From Pseudomonadota bacterium (GTDB taxonomy: Bacteria; Pseudomonadota; Gammaproteobacteria; Acidiferrobacterales; Acidiferrobacteraceae), in assembly GCA_021777335.1 (NCBI GenBank), contig JAJYDT010000004.1, positions 1-64,000 of the forward strand: a stretch of 64,000 nt of DNA, written 5' to 3'. The notes below the pieces were generated by a model, which saw only the letters and a list, made by a program, of their open reading frames with translations, had not been told where the DNA came from and made no database searches. This document shows, in pieces, positions 20,803 through 30,547 of this stretch (the first letter of the stretch is position 1; each line of letters opens with the position of its first letter). A program made the translations under genes and the position numbers.

Positions 20803-23800
20803 ATCTCACCGCCTGGGCGCAGACGCACCGGCGCTCGATCCTTTTTCTGCTGGCGGCGCTCGCGATCGCGGGAGCGGCCAGCAGCTTCCTTCTGCCCGTG
20901 TCGTTGTTTCCGCATGTGAGCTTCCCGAGGGTCGAGGTATTCCTGAATGCGGGGGAGCGCCCCGTCAGCCGGATGGCGGTGCAGGTAACCTACCCGGTGG
21001 AGGCCGTGGTGCGATCGATCCCCGGGGTCGTGAGCGTGCGCTCCACGACTGCCCGGGGCGCCGCCGAGGTTTACGTCAACTTTCACTGGGGCCAGAACAT
21101 GATCCGGGGCCTGCTTGAGGTCGAAGCTGCGATCAGCCAGATTCGGGCCCAATTGCCACGGCAGACCACGTTCATGGCGCGGCGCATGGATCCCACCGTA
21201 TTCCCGGTGCTTGCCTACGCCATGACCTCAAAGACGGTCTCGCTTGTGACGATGCGCACCATCGCGAAGTACGAGCTGCGACCGTTGATTTCGACCATTG
21301 ACGGGGTGGCGCGTGTCGGTGTCCAGGGCGGGCAGAAGGAGGAATATCGGGTCACGATCGAGCCCGAGCGTCTCAGTGCTTATGGGCTCACGCTCGGCGA
21401 TGTCTCGCGCGCCCTTGGGCAGGCCAACGTGCTGCGCGCGGTGGGGCGTCTCGAGGATCATTACAAGCTTTATCTCATTATCGCCGACACTCAGCTGCAC
21501 AACATCCATGACCTGAGACGGCTCGTCGTAGCGACCCGCGGCGGCGGTGTGGTCCGGCTGAAGAACATTGCGCGGATCCAGCGGTCTGTGGTGCCGGAGT
21601 GGTGGAACGTGGTCGCCGACGGACACCGGGCGGTAATCTTTCAGGTGTACCAGCAGCCCGGGAGCAACACGGTTGCGATCACCAAGGCCATCAAACGCAA
21701 GCTCGCGGCGTTCAAGAGCCATCTGCCCCCGGGCGTGCATATTGTGAACTGGTACGATCAGAGCCAGCTCATCCTCGCCTCGGCGGCGAGCGTGCGCGAC
21801 GCGGTCCTGATCGGCGTGGTTCTGGCGGCACTGATCCTGTTTGTCTTCCTCAGGAATCTGCGCATCACGCTGATCGCCATCATCTCCGTTCCCAGCGTGC
21901 TGGCCATTGCGGTGCTTCTGCTGTACGTGTTCGGGATGAGTTTCAACATCATGACGCTCGGGGGCATGGCGGCGGCCGTCGGCCTGATCATCGACGACAC
22001 CATCGTGATGGTGGAGCACATCATGCGACGCCTGCGCGAGCGTAATTCCGCGTTTCCGCATCACGAGCGCGTCATGATGGCTGCCCGGCAGTTTACGCGG
22101 CCGCTGGTGGGTTCCTCGGCATCAACCGTCGTCATTTTCACGCCGCTTGCGTTCCTCTCCGGCGTGACCGGGGCATTTTTCAAGGCGCTCTCGGTGACCA
22201 TGGCCGGCAGCCTCGTCATCTCATTCCTGGTCGCCTGGCTTGCGGTTCCGCTGCTCGCTGACCATCTTTTGACCGAGCAGGATGCGGAACATGAACAGGA
22301 AGGCCCGTTTCTGCGCAAGCTTCACGGGGTCTATGAGCGCGTCATGCGTTTCAGTCTGCCAAAGGCCTGGATCATCCCGGCGGTGATGCTGCCACTGATC
22401 GTGCTCGGGGGGCTCGCATACCGGGCGACCGGGTCAGGTTTTCTTCCCTCGATGGACGAAGGGGGGTTCATCCTGGACTATGTGGCGGCGCCCGGGACCT
22501 CGCTCACCGAGACCGAACGGTTGCTGGACCGGGTTGAAGGTATCCTCAGGCGCACGCCGTCGGTGCAGACCTATTCGCTGCGTACCGGACTGCAGCTCGG
22601 CGGAGGGATTACGCATGCGAATGAAGGCGATTTCTTCGTGCGCCTGAAGCCGTTCCCCAGGCCTCCGATCTGGCAGGTGATGGAGAACGTACGCCTGCGG
22701 GTCGAACGCCAGGTGCCCGGCCTTGAGATCCAGATGGATCAGATGATGCAGGACCTGATCGGGGATCTCACCGCCGTCCCGCAACCGATCGAGATCAAAC
22801 TCTTTTCGGACAATGGCACGCTCCTGAAGAGACTTGGCCCCAGGGTTGCCGCTGCCATCAGCAAGGTCCGCGGGGTCGTAGACGTGCGCAATGGCATTGT
22901 GTTTGCGGGCGACGCAATCGAGATCAAGGTAAATCGCGCCAAGGCGGCAATGCAAGGGGTCGACGCCGGCTGGATCAGCCGGCGTCTCAATGAGTACCTG
23001 TCGGGCACTGTGGCGACCCGGATCCAGCGGGGTCCCCGCATGATCGGCGTGCGGGTATGGATACCAGGACGGGACCACAAGGAGATCCAGGACGTGCGCG
23101 ACCTGGAGCTGCGCGCGCCGGACGGCCACTTTTTTCCGTTGCGGCAGGTGGCACGGCTCAAGATCGTGACCGGACAACCGGAAATCCTGCGGGACAACCT
23201 GAAGCGGATGATCGCAGTCACCGGACGCATCAACGGTCGCGACCTCGGTTTTGTGATTCGCGATGTCAAGAAGGCACTATCCCGGCCCGGCCTTATACCA
23301 CCAGGCGTATATTATTCGCTGGGTGGGCTGTATCGGCAGCAGCAGATCGCGTTCCGGGGGCTTGCCGAAGTGTTCGTCGCCGCAGTCGGACTGGTGTTTC
23401 TGCTGCTGCTGTTCCTGTACGAGCGGTTCCTCGTCGCGCTTGCCATGCTGACAACAACATTGCTGGCGTTTTCGGCAGTGTTTATAGGGCTCTGGATCAC
23501 CGGGACCGAGCTCAATATCTCGTCGATGATGGGTATGACCATGGTGGTGGGAATCGTCACTGAAGTGTCGATTTTTTACTATTCTGAATTTCAGGAACTG
23601 CCCGATACGCTGCCGGTAACCGAACGTCTGGTCCTTGCCGGCAAGAATCGCATGAGACCGATTGCGATGACGACATTCGCCGCTATACTGGCATTGCTGC
23701 CGCTTGCCCTCGGCATCGGGCAGGGGTCGGGGATGCAGCAGCCGCTCGCCGTGGCCATCATCGCCGGGCTCGCAGCCCAGCTGCCCCTTGTGCTGGTGGT

Positions 23801-23846
23801 TTTACCGCTCATGCTGAATGCGCTTGCGCGGCGCGCTGGCCGGTGA
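20799..23846 (+). CDS. RND efflux pump permease with altered proton-relay residue
   Basis: A 1015-residue inner-membrane RND transporter with 12 helices and two large periplasmic loops. Helix 4 carries the proton-relay aspartate pair in GLIIDDTIVMVEH (about residues 394-406). In helix 10, where AcrB has Lys940 in GLSAKNAIL, this protein reads GIVTEVSIFYYSEF (about residue 920), so the lysine seems to be glutamate. The aspartate pair argues against the classic CusA/CzcA (HME) pattern, so the substrate is uncertain despite CusRS-like regulators upstream. Last gene of the three-gene pump operon; a bidirectional hairpin follows. Confidence 0.9.
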   Translation: MNLTAWAQTHRRSILFLLAALAIAGAASSFLLPVSLFPHVSFPRVEVFLNAGERPVSRMAVQVTYPVEAVVRSIPGVVSVRSTTARGAAEVYVNFHWGQNMIRGLLEVEAAISQIRAQLPRQTTFMARRMDPTVFPVLAYAMTSKTVSLVTMRTIAKYELRPLISTIDGVARVGVQGGQKEEYRVTIEPERLSAYGLTLGDVSRALGQANVLRAVGRLEDHYKLYLIIADTQLHNIHDLRRLVVATRGGGVVRLKNIARIQRSVVPEWWNVVADGHRAVIFQVYQQPGSNTVAITKAIKRKLAAFKSHLPPGVHIVNWYDQSQLILASAASVRDAVLIGVVLAALILFVFLRNLRITLIAIISVPSVLAIAVLLLYVFGMSFNIMTLGGMAAAVGLIIDDTIVMVEHIMRRLRERNSAFPHHERVMMAARQFTRPLVGSSASTVVIFTPLAFLSGVTGAFFKALSVTMAGSLVISFLVAWLAVPLLADHLLTEQDAEHEQEGPFLRKLHGVYERVMRFSLPKAWIIPAVMLPLIVLGGLAYRATGSGFLPSMDEGGFILDYVAAPGTSLTETERLLDRVEGILRRTPSVQTYSLRTGLQLGGGITHANEGDFFVRLKPFPRPPIWQVMENVRLRVERQVPGLEIQMDQMMQDLIGDLTAVPQPIEIKLFSDNGTLLKRLGPRVAAAISKVRGVVDVRNGIVFAGDAIEIKVNRAKAAMQGVDAGWISRRLNEYLSGTVATRIQRGPRMIGVRVWIPGRDHKEIQDVRDLELRAPDGHFFPLRQVARLKIVTGQPEILRDNLKRMIAVTGRINGRDLGFVIRDVKKALSRPGLIPPGVYYSLGGLYRQQQIAFRGLAEVFVAAVGLVFLLLLFLYERFLVALAMLTTTLLAFSAVFIGLWITGTELNISSMMGMTMVVGIVTEVSIFYYSEFQELPDTLPVTERLVLAGKNRMRPIAMTTFAAILALLPLALGIGQGSGMQQPLAVAIIAGLAAQLPLVLVVLPLMLNALARRAGR

Positions 23847-23859
23847 TTCGGACAAAAGA

Positions 23860-23880
23860 AAACCCGGCGGGGCCGGGTTT
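23860..23880 (-). terminator. Rho-independent terminator, mainly for the cold-shock gene
   Basis: AAACCCGGC-GGG-GCCGGGTTT forms a 9-bp stem with a three-base loop. On the minus strand it is followed by TCTTTTGTC, a T-rich tail, so it best serves the cold-shock gene; it may also stop the convergent pump operon. Confidence 0.75.
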
Positions 23881-23906
23881 CTTGAAAATGGGTGGGAACC
23901 TGCCTC

Positions 23907-24116
23907 CTAGGATGCTACCGCGCGGATATTGGAGGCTTGGGGACCTTTAGGGCCGGTTTGGATGTCAAACTCGACCTGTTGTCCCTCTTTCAGGGTTTTA
24001 TAGCCGTCCATGACAATGGCTGAAAAGTGTGCAAAGACATCATCGCCTCCGTTGCTCGGTGAGATGAAGCCGTATCCCTTGCTGGCGTTGAACCACTTGA
24101 CCGTACCTGTTGCCAT
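23907..24116 (-). CDS. Cold-shock protein (CspA/CspD family)
   Basis: A 69-residue single cold-shock domain that binds single-stranded nucleic acid. RNP1 ([10 protein letters not shown]) and RNP2 ([10 protein letters not shown]) are intact, and the start is [13 protein letters not shown] 24116 is used; the frame opens two codons earlier but AGGGGGA sits at the right distance for 24116. It is divergent from clpS-clpA exactly as cspD is in E. coli, so it may be the cspD orthologue, though sequence alone does not separate the paralogues. Confidence 0.92.
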   Translation of the reverse strand: MATGTVKWFNASKGYGFISPSNGGDDVFAHFSAIVMDGYKTLKEGQQVEFDIQTGPKGPQASNIRAVAS

Positions 24117-24357
24117 ACACATCCCCCTGGTGCTGCGGGCTTGCTCTGTTCCGCATACTTGTTTGACTCTTGAAGCTGCTGCAGGCGCCCCTTTACATCA
24201 CGAAGAGGCGGAAAAAAATGACCGACTCTCCCACCAAACGGACGCATGCAGTGTCCATCATGCTGTTTTTTAGCGGCAAGTCAAGAAGCCGGTTGCAGGT
24301 CGGCCGGAGCTATGGCAGAGCCCGATCGGGAGCGCATCCGATGGGGACGGATTGTTG

Positions 24358-24363
24358 TATAAT
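24358..24363 (+). promoter_or_regulatory. Candidate -10 box of clpS-clpA promoter
   Basis: A perfect TATAAT about 45 bases before the clpS start. The sequence at the -35 distance is poor. Confidence 0.4.
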
Positions 24364-24407
24364 GGTTCGCTAATGCAGTGTATGCAGACTCATGACGGTT
24401 TGTATCT

Positions 24408-24728
24408 ATGGGTACCAGCAAAACGCCGCAATACGGCGACGAACTGATCGTTCAGGAATCGAAGCCAAGGCTTCAGAAACCGCCGCTCTTTAAGGTGATT
24501 CTGCTGAACGACGACTATACTCCCATGGAGTTCGTGGTGATGGTGGTGCAGAAATTCTTCCACAAAAACCGGGAAGAAGCGACCCGTATCATGCTCCACG
24601 TGCATCAGCGCGGCATTGGCGTGTGCGGCATCTATACTCGGGAGGTGGCGGAGATGAAAGTCCGCCGGGTGACCTTGTTCTCGAGCGAGAATCAGCATCC
24701 GTTGCAATGTACGATGGAGCCCGAATAA
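24408..24728 (+). CDS. clpS: ClpAP adaptor ClpS
   Basis: A 106-residue adaptor that delivers N-degron substrates to ClpA. The binding-pocket segment [12 protein letters not shown] (residues about 31-42) and the helix containing [15 protein letters not shown] are present, including the pocket Asp pair, Met and His. An acidic/flexible N-terminal tail of about 25 residues precedes the core, as needed to inhibit other ClpA substrates. clpA follows after 30 bases. Aat and Bpt, which add the destabilising residues ClpS reads, are encoded 4 kb away. Confidence 0.96.
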   Translation: MGTSKTPQYGDELIVQESKPRLQKPPLFKVILLNDDYTPMEFVVMVVQKFFHKNREEATRIMLHVHQRGIGVCGIYTREVAEMKVRRVTLFSSENQHPLQCTMEPE

Positions 24729-24758
24729 GTATTCATGAATTACCGGAGGTGTTCCTAA

Positions 24759-27020
24759 ATGTTGTCCCAGGAACTGGAGTTCTCCCTGAATCTTGCATTC
24801 CAAGAGGCGCGGGAAAAGCGACACGAATTCATCACCGTCGAGCACCTGTTGATGGCGTTGCTGGACAACCCCTCGGCGGCGCGTGTCCTGCGCGCCTGTG
24901 GCGGGAATATCGAGGAGCTCCGCCGGAATCTTGCCGGCTTCCTGCTCGAGAATGTTCCGACCCTTGCGCCGGGCAGTCCGGTCGAAACCCAGCCGACACT
25001 CAGTTTCCAGCGGGTGATCCAGCGCGCTGTACTCCACGTGCAGGGCGTCGGCAAGAAGGAGGTTACCGGCGCCAACGTGCTGGTGGCGATGTTCAGCGAA
25101 AAGGACTCGCACGCTGTTTATTTCCTCCAGAAGGAGAACGTCAGCCGGTTTGACGTCGTCAATTATGTTGCGCACGGTATTTCCAAGATCCCTGGCGAGA
25201 CGCCCGAAACCTCGGGTGGCGAGGAGCAGGAGGAGGCTCAGGCGAGCACCGAACGCAGCCCTCTCGACCTGTTCACGATCAATCTGAACGAGATGGCGCG
25301 CCTTGGGCGGATCGATCCTCTGATCGGGCGCGACAGCGAGTTGCGGCGCGCGATCCAGATACTGTGCCGCCGCCGCAAGAACAATCCCCTATTCGTCGGC
25401 GAGGCGGGTGTCGGCAAGACCGCCATTGCGGAGGGGCTTGCGAAGAAGATTGTCGACGGCGAGGTACCCGAGGTCCTGGCGAAAAGCACGCTGTATTCGC
25501 TGGATATGGGTACGCTGCTTGCGGGGACCAAATATCGGGGCGATTTTGAAAAACGGCTGAAGGCGGTGCTGCACCAGCTGAAGAAGCAGGAGCATGCCAT
25601 GCTGTTTATCGATGAGATACATACCATCATCGGTGCTGGCGCCGCCTCAGGCGGCGCCATGGATGCCTCCAATCTTCTGAAGCCCGCGCTGGCCTCGGGA
25701 GAGCTGAAGTGCATGGGTTCAACGACCTACCAGGAGTATCGCGGGATCTTCGAGAAAGACCGCGCGCTCGCCCGGCGTTTCCAGAAGATCGACGTGGTCG
25801 AGCCGTCGCTTGACGACGCTGTACAGATCCTGCGCGGGCTCAAGGGGCGGTTCGAGAAGCATCATGGCGTCAAGTACACGCAACAGGCGCTGCGGACCGC
25901 GGTAGAACTGTCCAGCCGCTACATCAATGACCGTCATCTCCCTGACAAGGCGATCGACGTGATCGATGAGGCCGGGGCGAGCGTGCATCTCATGGCACCC
26001 AACCGCCGCAAGAAGGTGATCGGTGTCGGGGACATCGAGGAGATCGTGGCGCGCATGGCGCGGATCCCGGCGAAGAGCGTGTCGCATTCGGACCGCGAGG
26101 CACTGCGTACGCTCGAACGCGACCTGAAGCTCGTCGTATTTGGCCAGGACAGTGCGATCGACACGCTCGCGGCTTCCATCAAGATGGCCCGCTCAGGGCT
26201 CCGCGAGACGGAAAAGCCGATTGGCGCGTACCTGTTCTCGGGTCCGACCGGTGTCGGCAAGACTGAGGTCACGCGCCAGCTCGCGCATGTGCTTGGACTG
26301 CAACTGATCCGTTTTGACATGTCCGAATACATGGAGCGGCACACGGTGTCCCGTCTCATCGGCGCGCCCCCCGGCTACGTAGGCTTCGATCAGGGTGGTC
26401 TGCTGACGGACCAGGTTTCGAAGCATCCGCACGCGGTGCTGCTGCTGGACGAGATCGAGAAGGCGCATCCGGATGTGTTCAACCTGCTGTTACAGGTGAT
26501 GGACCACGGGACGCTGACCGATAACAACGGGCGTTGCGCCGACTTTCGCAATGTCATCATGGTCATGACGACCAATGCCGGCGCGGAGCAGGCAAACCGG
26601 GCGTCAATTGGATTCACGCAGCAGGACAACAGCGCCGACGATCTCAGTGTCATTCAGAAAATGTTCGCGCCGGAATTCCGCAACCGGCTCGACGCGATCG
26701 TACGATTCAACGCGCTTGATCCCGAGACGGTAGGGCACGTGGTGGACAAGTTCGTCCTTGAGCTCGAAGCCAAGCTCGAGGAGAAAGGGGTGGTCATCGA
26801 GGTGGACGCCTCGGCGCGTGCCTGGCTCGCGAAAAACGGGTATGAGCCGGCGATGGGCGCGAGACCGATGGCACGATTGATGCAGGAGAAAATTAAGAAG
26901 CCTCTTGCAAATGAGCTGTTATTTGGGCGGCTTGCCCATGGAGGGTTCGTGCGCGTTACGGAGGGCGCGGACGAGCTCAAATTGGAATTTTCGGAATCTA
27001 CTTGTGTCCAGGATGCATGA
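24759..27020 (+). CDS. clpA: ATP-dependent Clp protease ATP-binding subunit ClpA
   Basis: Double AAA+ unfoldase that feeds ClpP, 753 residues (E. coli 758). It has the N-terminal Clp repeat domain (1-145), Walker A1 GEAGVGKTA (about 214) with Walker B LFIDEIHT, and Walker A2 GPTGVGKTE (about 494) with Walker [14 protein letters not shown]. The ClpP-docking loop IGF is seen in [11 protein letters not shown]. No ClpB-type coiled middle domain is present. SD GGAGG seven to eight bases before ATG 24759. An unknown 122-residue gene starts three bases after its stop. Confidence 0.97.
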   Translation: MLSQELEFSLNLAFQEAREKRHEFITVEHLLMALLDNPSAARVLRACGGNIEELRRNLAGFLLENVPTLAPGSPVETQPTLSFQRVIQRAVLHVQGVGKKEVTGANVLVAMFSEKDSHAVYFLQKENVSRFDVVNYVAHGISKIPGETPETSGGEEQEEAQASTERSPLDLFTINLNEMARLGRIDPLIGRDSELRRAIQILCRRRKNNPLFVGEAGVGKTAIAEGLAKKIVDGEVPEVLAKSTLYSLDMGTLLAGTKYRGDFEKRLKAVLHQLKKQEHAMLFIDEIHTIIGAGAASGGAMDASNLLKPALASGELKCMGSTTYQEYRGIFEKDRALARRFQKIDVVEPSLDDAVQILRGLKGRFEKHHGVKYTQQALRTAVELSSRYINDRHLPDKAIDVIDEAGASVHLMAPNRRKKVIGVGDIEEIVARMARIPAKSVSHSDREALRTLERDLKLVVFGQDSAIDTLAASIKMARSGLRETEKPIGAYLFSGPTGVGKTEVTRQLAHVLGLQLIRFDMSEYMERHTVSRLIGAPPGYVGFDQGGLLTDQVSKHPHAVLLLDEIEKAHPDVFNLLLQVMDHGTLTDNNGRCADFRNVIMVMTTNAGAEQANRASIGFTQQDNSADDLSVIQKMFAPEFRNRLDAIVRFNALDPETVGHVVDKFVLELEAKLEEKGVVIEVDASARAWLAKNGYEPAMGARPMARLMQEKIKKPLANELLFGRLAHGGFVRVTEGADELKLEFSESTCVQDA

Positions 27021-27023
27021 CCA

Positions 27024-27392
27024 ATGAGCCAGATAAATTCAGCAACTGCCCTTCGTGAAGCGATCGAAATGCGGCCAAGTGGCCCGCTCTATGAGCGTGC
27101 ACCCACGCGCGACCAGGAGGGGCAGCGGCTGACGGACTTCATGATGCTGATCCCAGGGCTGCGGGACCGCCCGGGTGCCCAGTTCCAGTCCGTGCTGCAG
27201 CATATCGAGGACGTGCTCGGACGTTTCCAGGAGGTCGTGTTCATCGACCTGAATGTACCGCTTAACCTTCTGTGGGTTTCGGCGCGGCCACGCCCGGGAC
27301 TCATTTTCGATATCGCCGGCCGGTTGCGCCGACGCGTCCCCGAGGCGTTGCTCGTGGGCCAACGGTTGTGGGGAGCGAACGGCCGGGTTTAG
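27024..27392 (+). CDS. Hypothetical protein coupled to clpA
   Basis: A 122-residue protein of unknown family. It is soluble in appearance, with a helical middle ([27 protein letters not shown]) and an arginine-rich C-terminus ([27 protein letters not shown]). No signal peptide, membrane helix or metal motif is seen. The start ATG 27024 is three bases after the clpA stop, so translation is likely coupled to clpA. The stop overlaps the convergent infA stop. Coding is supported by position and by normal codon use, not by family recognition. Confidence 0.65.
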   Translation: MSQINSATALREAIEMRPSGPLYERAPTRDQEGQRLTDFMMLIPGLRDRPGAQFQSVLQHIEDVLGRFQEVVFIDLNVPLNLLWVSARPRPGLIFDIAGRLRRRVPEALLVGQRLWGANGRV

Positions 27393-27607
27393 CGGGCGCG
27401 GAAGACAATCCGGCCCTTGGTAAGGTCGTACGGTGTGAGCTGCACCGTAACCTTGTCACCGGTCAGGATCCGGATGTAGTTCTTGCGCATCTTGCCGGAG
27501 ATGTGAGCCGTCACGACATGCCCATTCTCCAGCTCCACGCGGAACAGCGTATTGGGCAGTGTCTCGACAATCGTGCCCTCCATTTCAATGTGTTCTTCTT
27601 TAGCCAC
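27389..27607 (-). CDS. infA: Translation initiation factor IF-1
   Basis: A 72-residue S1/OB-fold protein that blocks the ribosomal A site during initiation. It matches IF-1 throughout ([48 protein letters not shown]). The start is GTG 27607, giving V(M)[10 protein letters not shown]; no ATG is correctly placed. Same neighbourhood as E. coli (clpA-infA-aat). It follows bpt on the minus strand with a 71-base gap. Confidence 0.97.
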   Translation of the reverse strand: MAKEEHIEMEGTIVETLPNTLFRVELENGHVVTAHISGKMRKNYIRILTGDKVTVQLTPYDLTKGRIVFRAR

Positions 27608-27678
27608 AATCAGTTCGCTGTGCCTCGGTAAAATGGCGCCCATAATGCCGCATGCATCGGGGATCGTAAAGCAATCTA

Positions 27679-28410
27679 TCAGTCTTGGAGCACAGACGGG
27701 TCGAACCGGCGCCACCAGCCTTCACAATAAGCCTCAAGCGGCCGATAAGCGCTTTTATAGGCCATCTTCGGGCTTTTGCTGATCCAGTACCCGAGGTATA
27801 CCCAGGGCAGGTGGTGCTGGCGCGCCTGTTCGACCTGCCAGAGCACCGAGTATACACCGAGCCCTCGTGATTTTTCTTCGGGCTCATAGAACGTGTACAT
27901 CGCTGAAAGACCATCCGGGAGTATGTCGACAACGGCGACTCCGAGCAGCTCCCCATGCGCGCGTAGCTCGCAAAAACGGGTCTCGATGCGGGTGCTTGTC
28001 AGAAAACGCACGTAGCGTTGCGGATCCGGGCTGTTCATTCCGCCAGTGGGATGCCGGGTCGCCTGATAGCGGCGGAACAGGTTGAAGTGATGTTCGTTGA
28101 ATACGGGGGGCCGCTGTATCACCTCGATGTCCGCGTTTTTCCGCCATGTCCTGCGCTGTGTTCGATTCGGCTGGAACTCGGTTACCGGGATGCGGACAGG
28201 AATGCAGGCGGTGCAATCCGAGCAGTGGGGGCGATAGACCAGATCCCCGCTGCGCCGGAAGCCGCGTCGATTGAGATCTGCGTAGAGCTCTGTATTCACG
28301 GGAAAGTGCGGATCCACGAACAATGTGCTTGCGGTGCGGTCGGGCAGGTAGCTGCAAGGATGCGGGATCGACAGATACAGTGCTGGCCGCGAGGCCTGCT
28401 CAGTGCTCAT
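27679..28410 (-). CDS. bpt: Aspartate/glutamate leucyltransferase (Bpt)
   Basis: A 243-residue transferase of the arginyltransferase fold that adds leucine from Leu-tRNA to N-terminal Asp or Glu, producing an N-degron. It has the cysteine-rich N-terminus typical of ATE/Bpt enzymes ([16 protein letters not shown]) and the C-terminal [21 protein letters not shown]. In bacteria this form is Bpt rather than arginyltransferase. The gene overlaps the end of aat by 11 bases and precedes infA. Confidence 0.93.
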   Translation of the reverse strand: MSTEQASRPALYLSIPHPCSYLPDRTASTLFVDPHFPVNTELYADLNRRGFRRSGDLVYRPHCSDCTACIPVRIPVTEFQPNRTQRRTWRKNADIEVIQRPPVFNEHHFNLFRRYQATRHPTGGMNSPDPQRYVRFLTSTRIETRFCELRAHGELLGVAVVDILPDGLSAMYTFYEPEEKSRGLGVYSVLWQVEQARQHHLPWVYLGYWISKSPKMAYKSAYRPLEAYCEGWWRRFDPSVLQD

Positions 28411-29110
28411 GGTGTGTCACCGTTTCATCCACTCGCCATGGACCCCGCTGCGTCGGGTAGGCAAGGCCTGCCGCGAGGATTGTAAGGAACTCGCCTCGGG
28501 GGATCTCGGTCCCGCCGAGACTGGCCAGATGCGCCGAGCGCATCTGGCAATCAATCATCTGGTAGTCCCAGGCCCGAAGTTGCAGGACGAGGTGCGCGAA
28601 CGCTACCTTTGAGGCGTCGGAGACCAGGGTGAACATCGATTCTCCAAAGAACGTTCTTCCGAGGGCCACGCCGTACAGTCCGCCCGCGAGGCGTCCCTCG
28701 AACCATGCTTCCACCGAATGAGCATAACCCAATGTATACAGCCGGAAATAGGCCTCCTTCATCTCTGCCGTGATCCAGGTACCCGCCGCGCGCTGGGGCC
28801 GCGGGGCCGAGGCGCATCCTTCGATCACCTGCGAAAACGCGGTGTCCAGGCTCAAGGTGAAGCGGGCCTTGCGCAGGGTTTTTTTGAGGCTGCGGGAGAT
28901 GCGCAGTTGCGACGGAAACAGCACGGCGCGCGGGTCGGGTGACCACCAGAGGATTGGCTGGCCGGTGTTATACCAGGGGAAGATCCCGGCCGAATAGGCC
29001 GCGAGCAGGCGTTCCGTCGAGAGGTCGCCGCCGATCGCGAGCAGGCCCTCGGGGGACGCAAGATGCACTGGCGGAAACACGGGTTCCGCGTGGGCCGGGA
29101 GCACGAACAT
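28400..29110 (-). CDS. aat: Leucyl/phenylalanyl-tRNA--protein transferase
   Basis: Adds Leu or Phe from aminoacyl-tRNA to proteins with N-terminal Lys or Arg, marking them for ClpS-ClpAP. Family segments PEGLLAIGGDLSTERLL, GIFPWY...ILWWSPDPRAVL, GTWITAEMKEAY and GRTFFGESMF are all present. I chose ATG 29110: it gives 236 residues (E. coli 234), places about ten residues before VFPP, and lies three bases after the stop of the 77-residue gene. ATGs at 29152 and 29161 are in frame but overlap that gene. Confidence 0.93.
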   Translation of the reverse strand: MFVLPAHAEPVFPPVHLASPEGLLAIGGDLSTERLLAAYSAGIFPWYNTGQPILWWSPDPRAVLFPSQLRISRSLKKTLRKARFTLSLDTAFSQVIEGCASAPRPQRAAGTWITAEMKEAYFRLYTLGYAHSVEAWFEGRLAGGLYGVALGRTFFGESMFTLVSDASKVAFAHLVLQLRAWDYQMIDCQMRSAHLASLGGTEIPRGEFLTILAAGLAYPTQRGPWRVDETVTHHEH

Positions 29111-29112
29111 GG

Positions 29113-29346
29113 TCAGGGGTGGCCAGGGCTGTGGCCCGAGGCGTGAAGCCATCGGTCCCATGCCGTATGGTCCGTCGCGTCGACCCGCGCTTCGCCGGCT
29201 TTGCGCTGCAACAGCTGTTGCAGATCCTGCAACAGATCCGAATCCATCAGGGCGGGATCCTGTTCCAGTGCCGCGTGCAACGTGACATAGATGTGTTTTA
29301 ACTCGGGCAGCGCGTAGTCCGCCAGCCGTTTGGTTGCGTTGTTCAT
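29113..29346 (-). CDS. Small hypothetical protein
   Basis: A 77-residue protein, mostly helical and acidic (LPELKHIYVTLHAALEQDPALMDSDLLQDLQQLLQRKAGEARVD), family not recognised. Its ATG 29346 overlaps the stop of the upstream GNAT-like gene by four bases (ATGA) and its stop is two bases before the aat start, so it sits as a coupled member of a GNAT-like/77-aa/aat/bpt/infA run. The helical pattern with regular leucines would suit a small protein-protein interaction module; function is unknown. Confidence 0.7.
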   Translation of the reverse strand: MNNATKRLADYALPELKHIYVTLHAALEQDPALMDSDLLQDLQQLLQRKAGEARVDATDHTAWDRWLHASGHSPGHP

Positions 29347-30494
29347 GGTTTCTGTCCCGGTCCGCGTTTGAACGGACCATGTTCGTTGAGTTCATGCATA
29401 TGATATTCCACGCCGCGATGTTCGTGCATCAGGAAGTCCGCGATTGCCTGGCTGAAGTCAGGATGGCTCAGCCAGTGGGCGGAGTATGTCGGCGCGGGTA
29501 GCAGACCGCGGTTCAATTTGTGCTCTCCCTGGGCCCCGGCCTCGAAGCGCCTGAGGCGGTTCCTGATGCAGTGTTCGATGGGGGTGTAATAGCACACCTC
29601 GAAATGAAGATGTTCCACGGATTCGATTTGGCCCCAGTAGCGGCCAAATAGTGTGTCGCGCCCGATCAGGTTGAGTGCCGCGGCGATATACCGGTGGTCA
29701 CGGCTGGCCAGCACGAGCACTACTTTTTCGGGCATGGTTTGCCCCAGTGTCAGGAAAAAATCCAGGTTGAGATAAGCGATCCCGCCGTGTTTTTCGATCG
29801 TTGCGCAGTAACATTCGTAAAAGAACCGCCAGTGCTGATCCGAGACATCGGTCCCCGCGCGTACTTCCAGCAGGACACCGCTCTCCCGTACCGAGCGTCG
29901 TTCACGCTTGATCTTTTTGCGTTTCTGGGCGGAGAATCCTCTGAGAAACCCCTCAAAATCGGCGTAGTCCTGGTTCTGCCAGTGGAACTGGTACCCGGTA
30001 CGTTTTAGCCAGCCGTGCGTCTCGAGCGCTGCGAGATCGTCTTCCACCGGAAAGAGACAGTGAATTGACGAGGCGCGAAGGTGCCTGGCGAGTTTCTCGG
30101 CGCCCCCGATCAGGAGCGAACGCACAGCGTCCGGATCCGCTGTCGGATCCAGCAGGAGCCGGGGTCCGGAGACCGGGCTGAACGGCACCGCGAGTACGAT
30201 CTTCGGGTAATACGCGAGACCCGCACGCTCGTAAGCGTTCGCCCACGCCCAATCAAAGACGTACTCGCCATAGGAATGGAGCTTGATGTAGGCAGGTGCG
30301 GCGGCGATGAGCCGGTGGGTATCATCAAGCACGATAAGATGTTGCGGGATCCAGCCGGTGCCCTCCCCGGTACAGCCACTGTTCTCCAGTGCCGCCAGGA
30401 ATTCGTGTGTGATGAACGGATTTTCGCGGCCTGCCAGGGCGTTCCACTGCCCCGCTTCAATGTTCGTGATGCCGGGGACTACGTCGACGCGCAT
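29343..30494 (-). CDS. GNAT-fold (FemAB-like, COG3146) acyltransferase
   Basis: A 383-residue protein of the FemAB-like/DUF482 family, built from two GNAT-like halves. Recognisable segments are the N-terminal NPFITHEFLAALENSGC, the central FSAQKRKKIKRERRSV and the C-terminal FEVCYYTPIEHCIRNRL..EAGAQGEHKLNRGLLP. Members are annotated as N-acetyltransferases or peptidoglycan-related, but substrate is not established. It heads the operon leading to aat-bpt-infA. It is divergent from sucC over 268 bases containing a palindromic site. Confidence 0.85.
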   Translation of the reverse strand: MRVDVVPGITNIEAGQWNALAGRENPFITHEFLAALENSGCTGEGTGWIPQHLIVLDDTHRLIAAAPAYIKLHSYGEYVFDWAWANAYERAGLAYYPKIVLAVPFSPVSGPRLLLDPTADPDAVRSLLIGGAEKLARHLRASSIHCLFPVEDDLAALETHGWLKRTGYQFHWQNQDYADFEGFLRGFSAQKRKKIKRERRSVRESGVLLEVRAGTDVSDQHWRFFYECYCATIEKHGGIAYLNLDFFLTLGQTMPEKVVLVLASRDHRYIAAALNLIGRDTLFGRYWGQIESVEHLHFEVCYYTPIEHCIRNRLRRFEAGAQGEHKLNRGLLPAPTYSAHWLSHPDFSQAIADFLMHEHRGVEYHMHELNEHGPFKRGPGQKP

Positions 30495-30547
30495 CGCGCA
30501 ATTATAGGCCGTCAGGGCATGTGTCGCATCTGCGCAAGATGCCCGGG

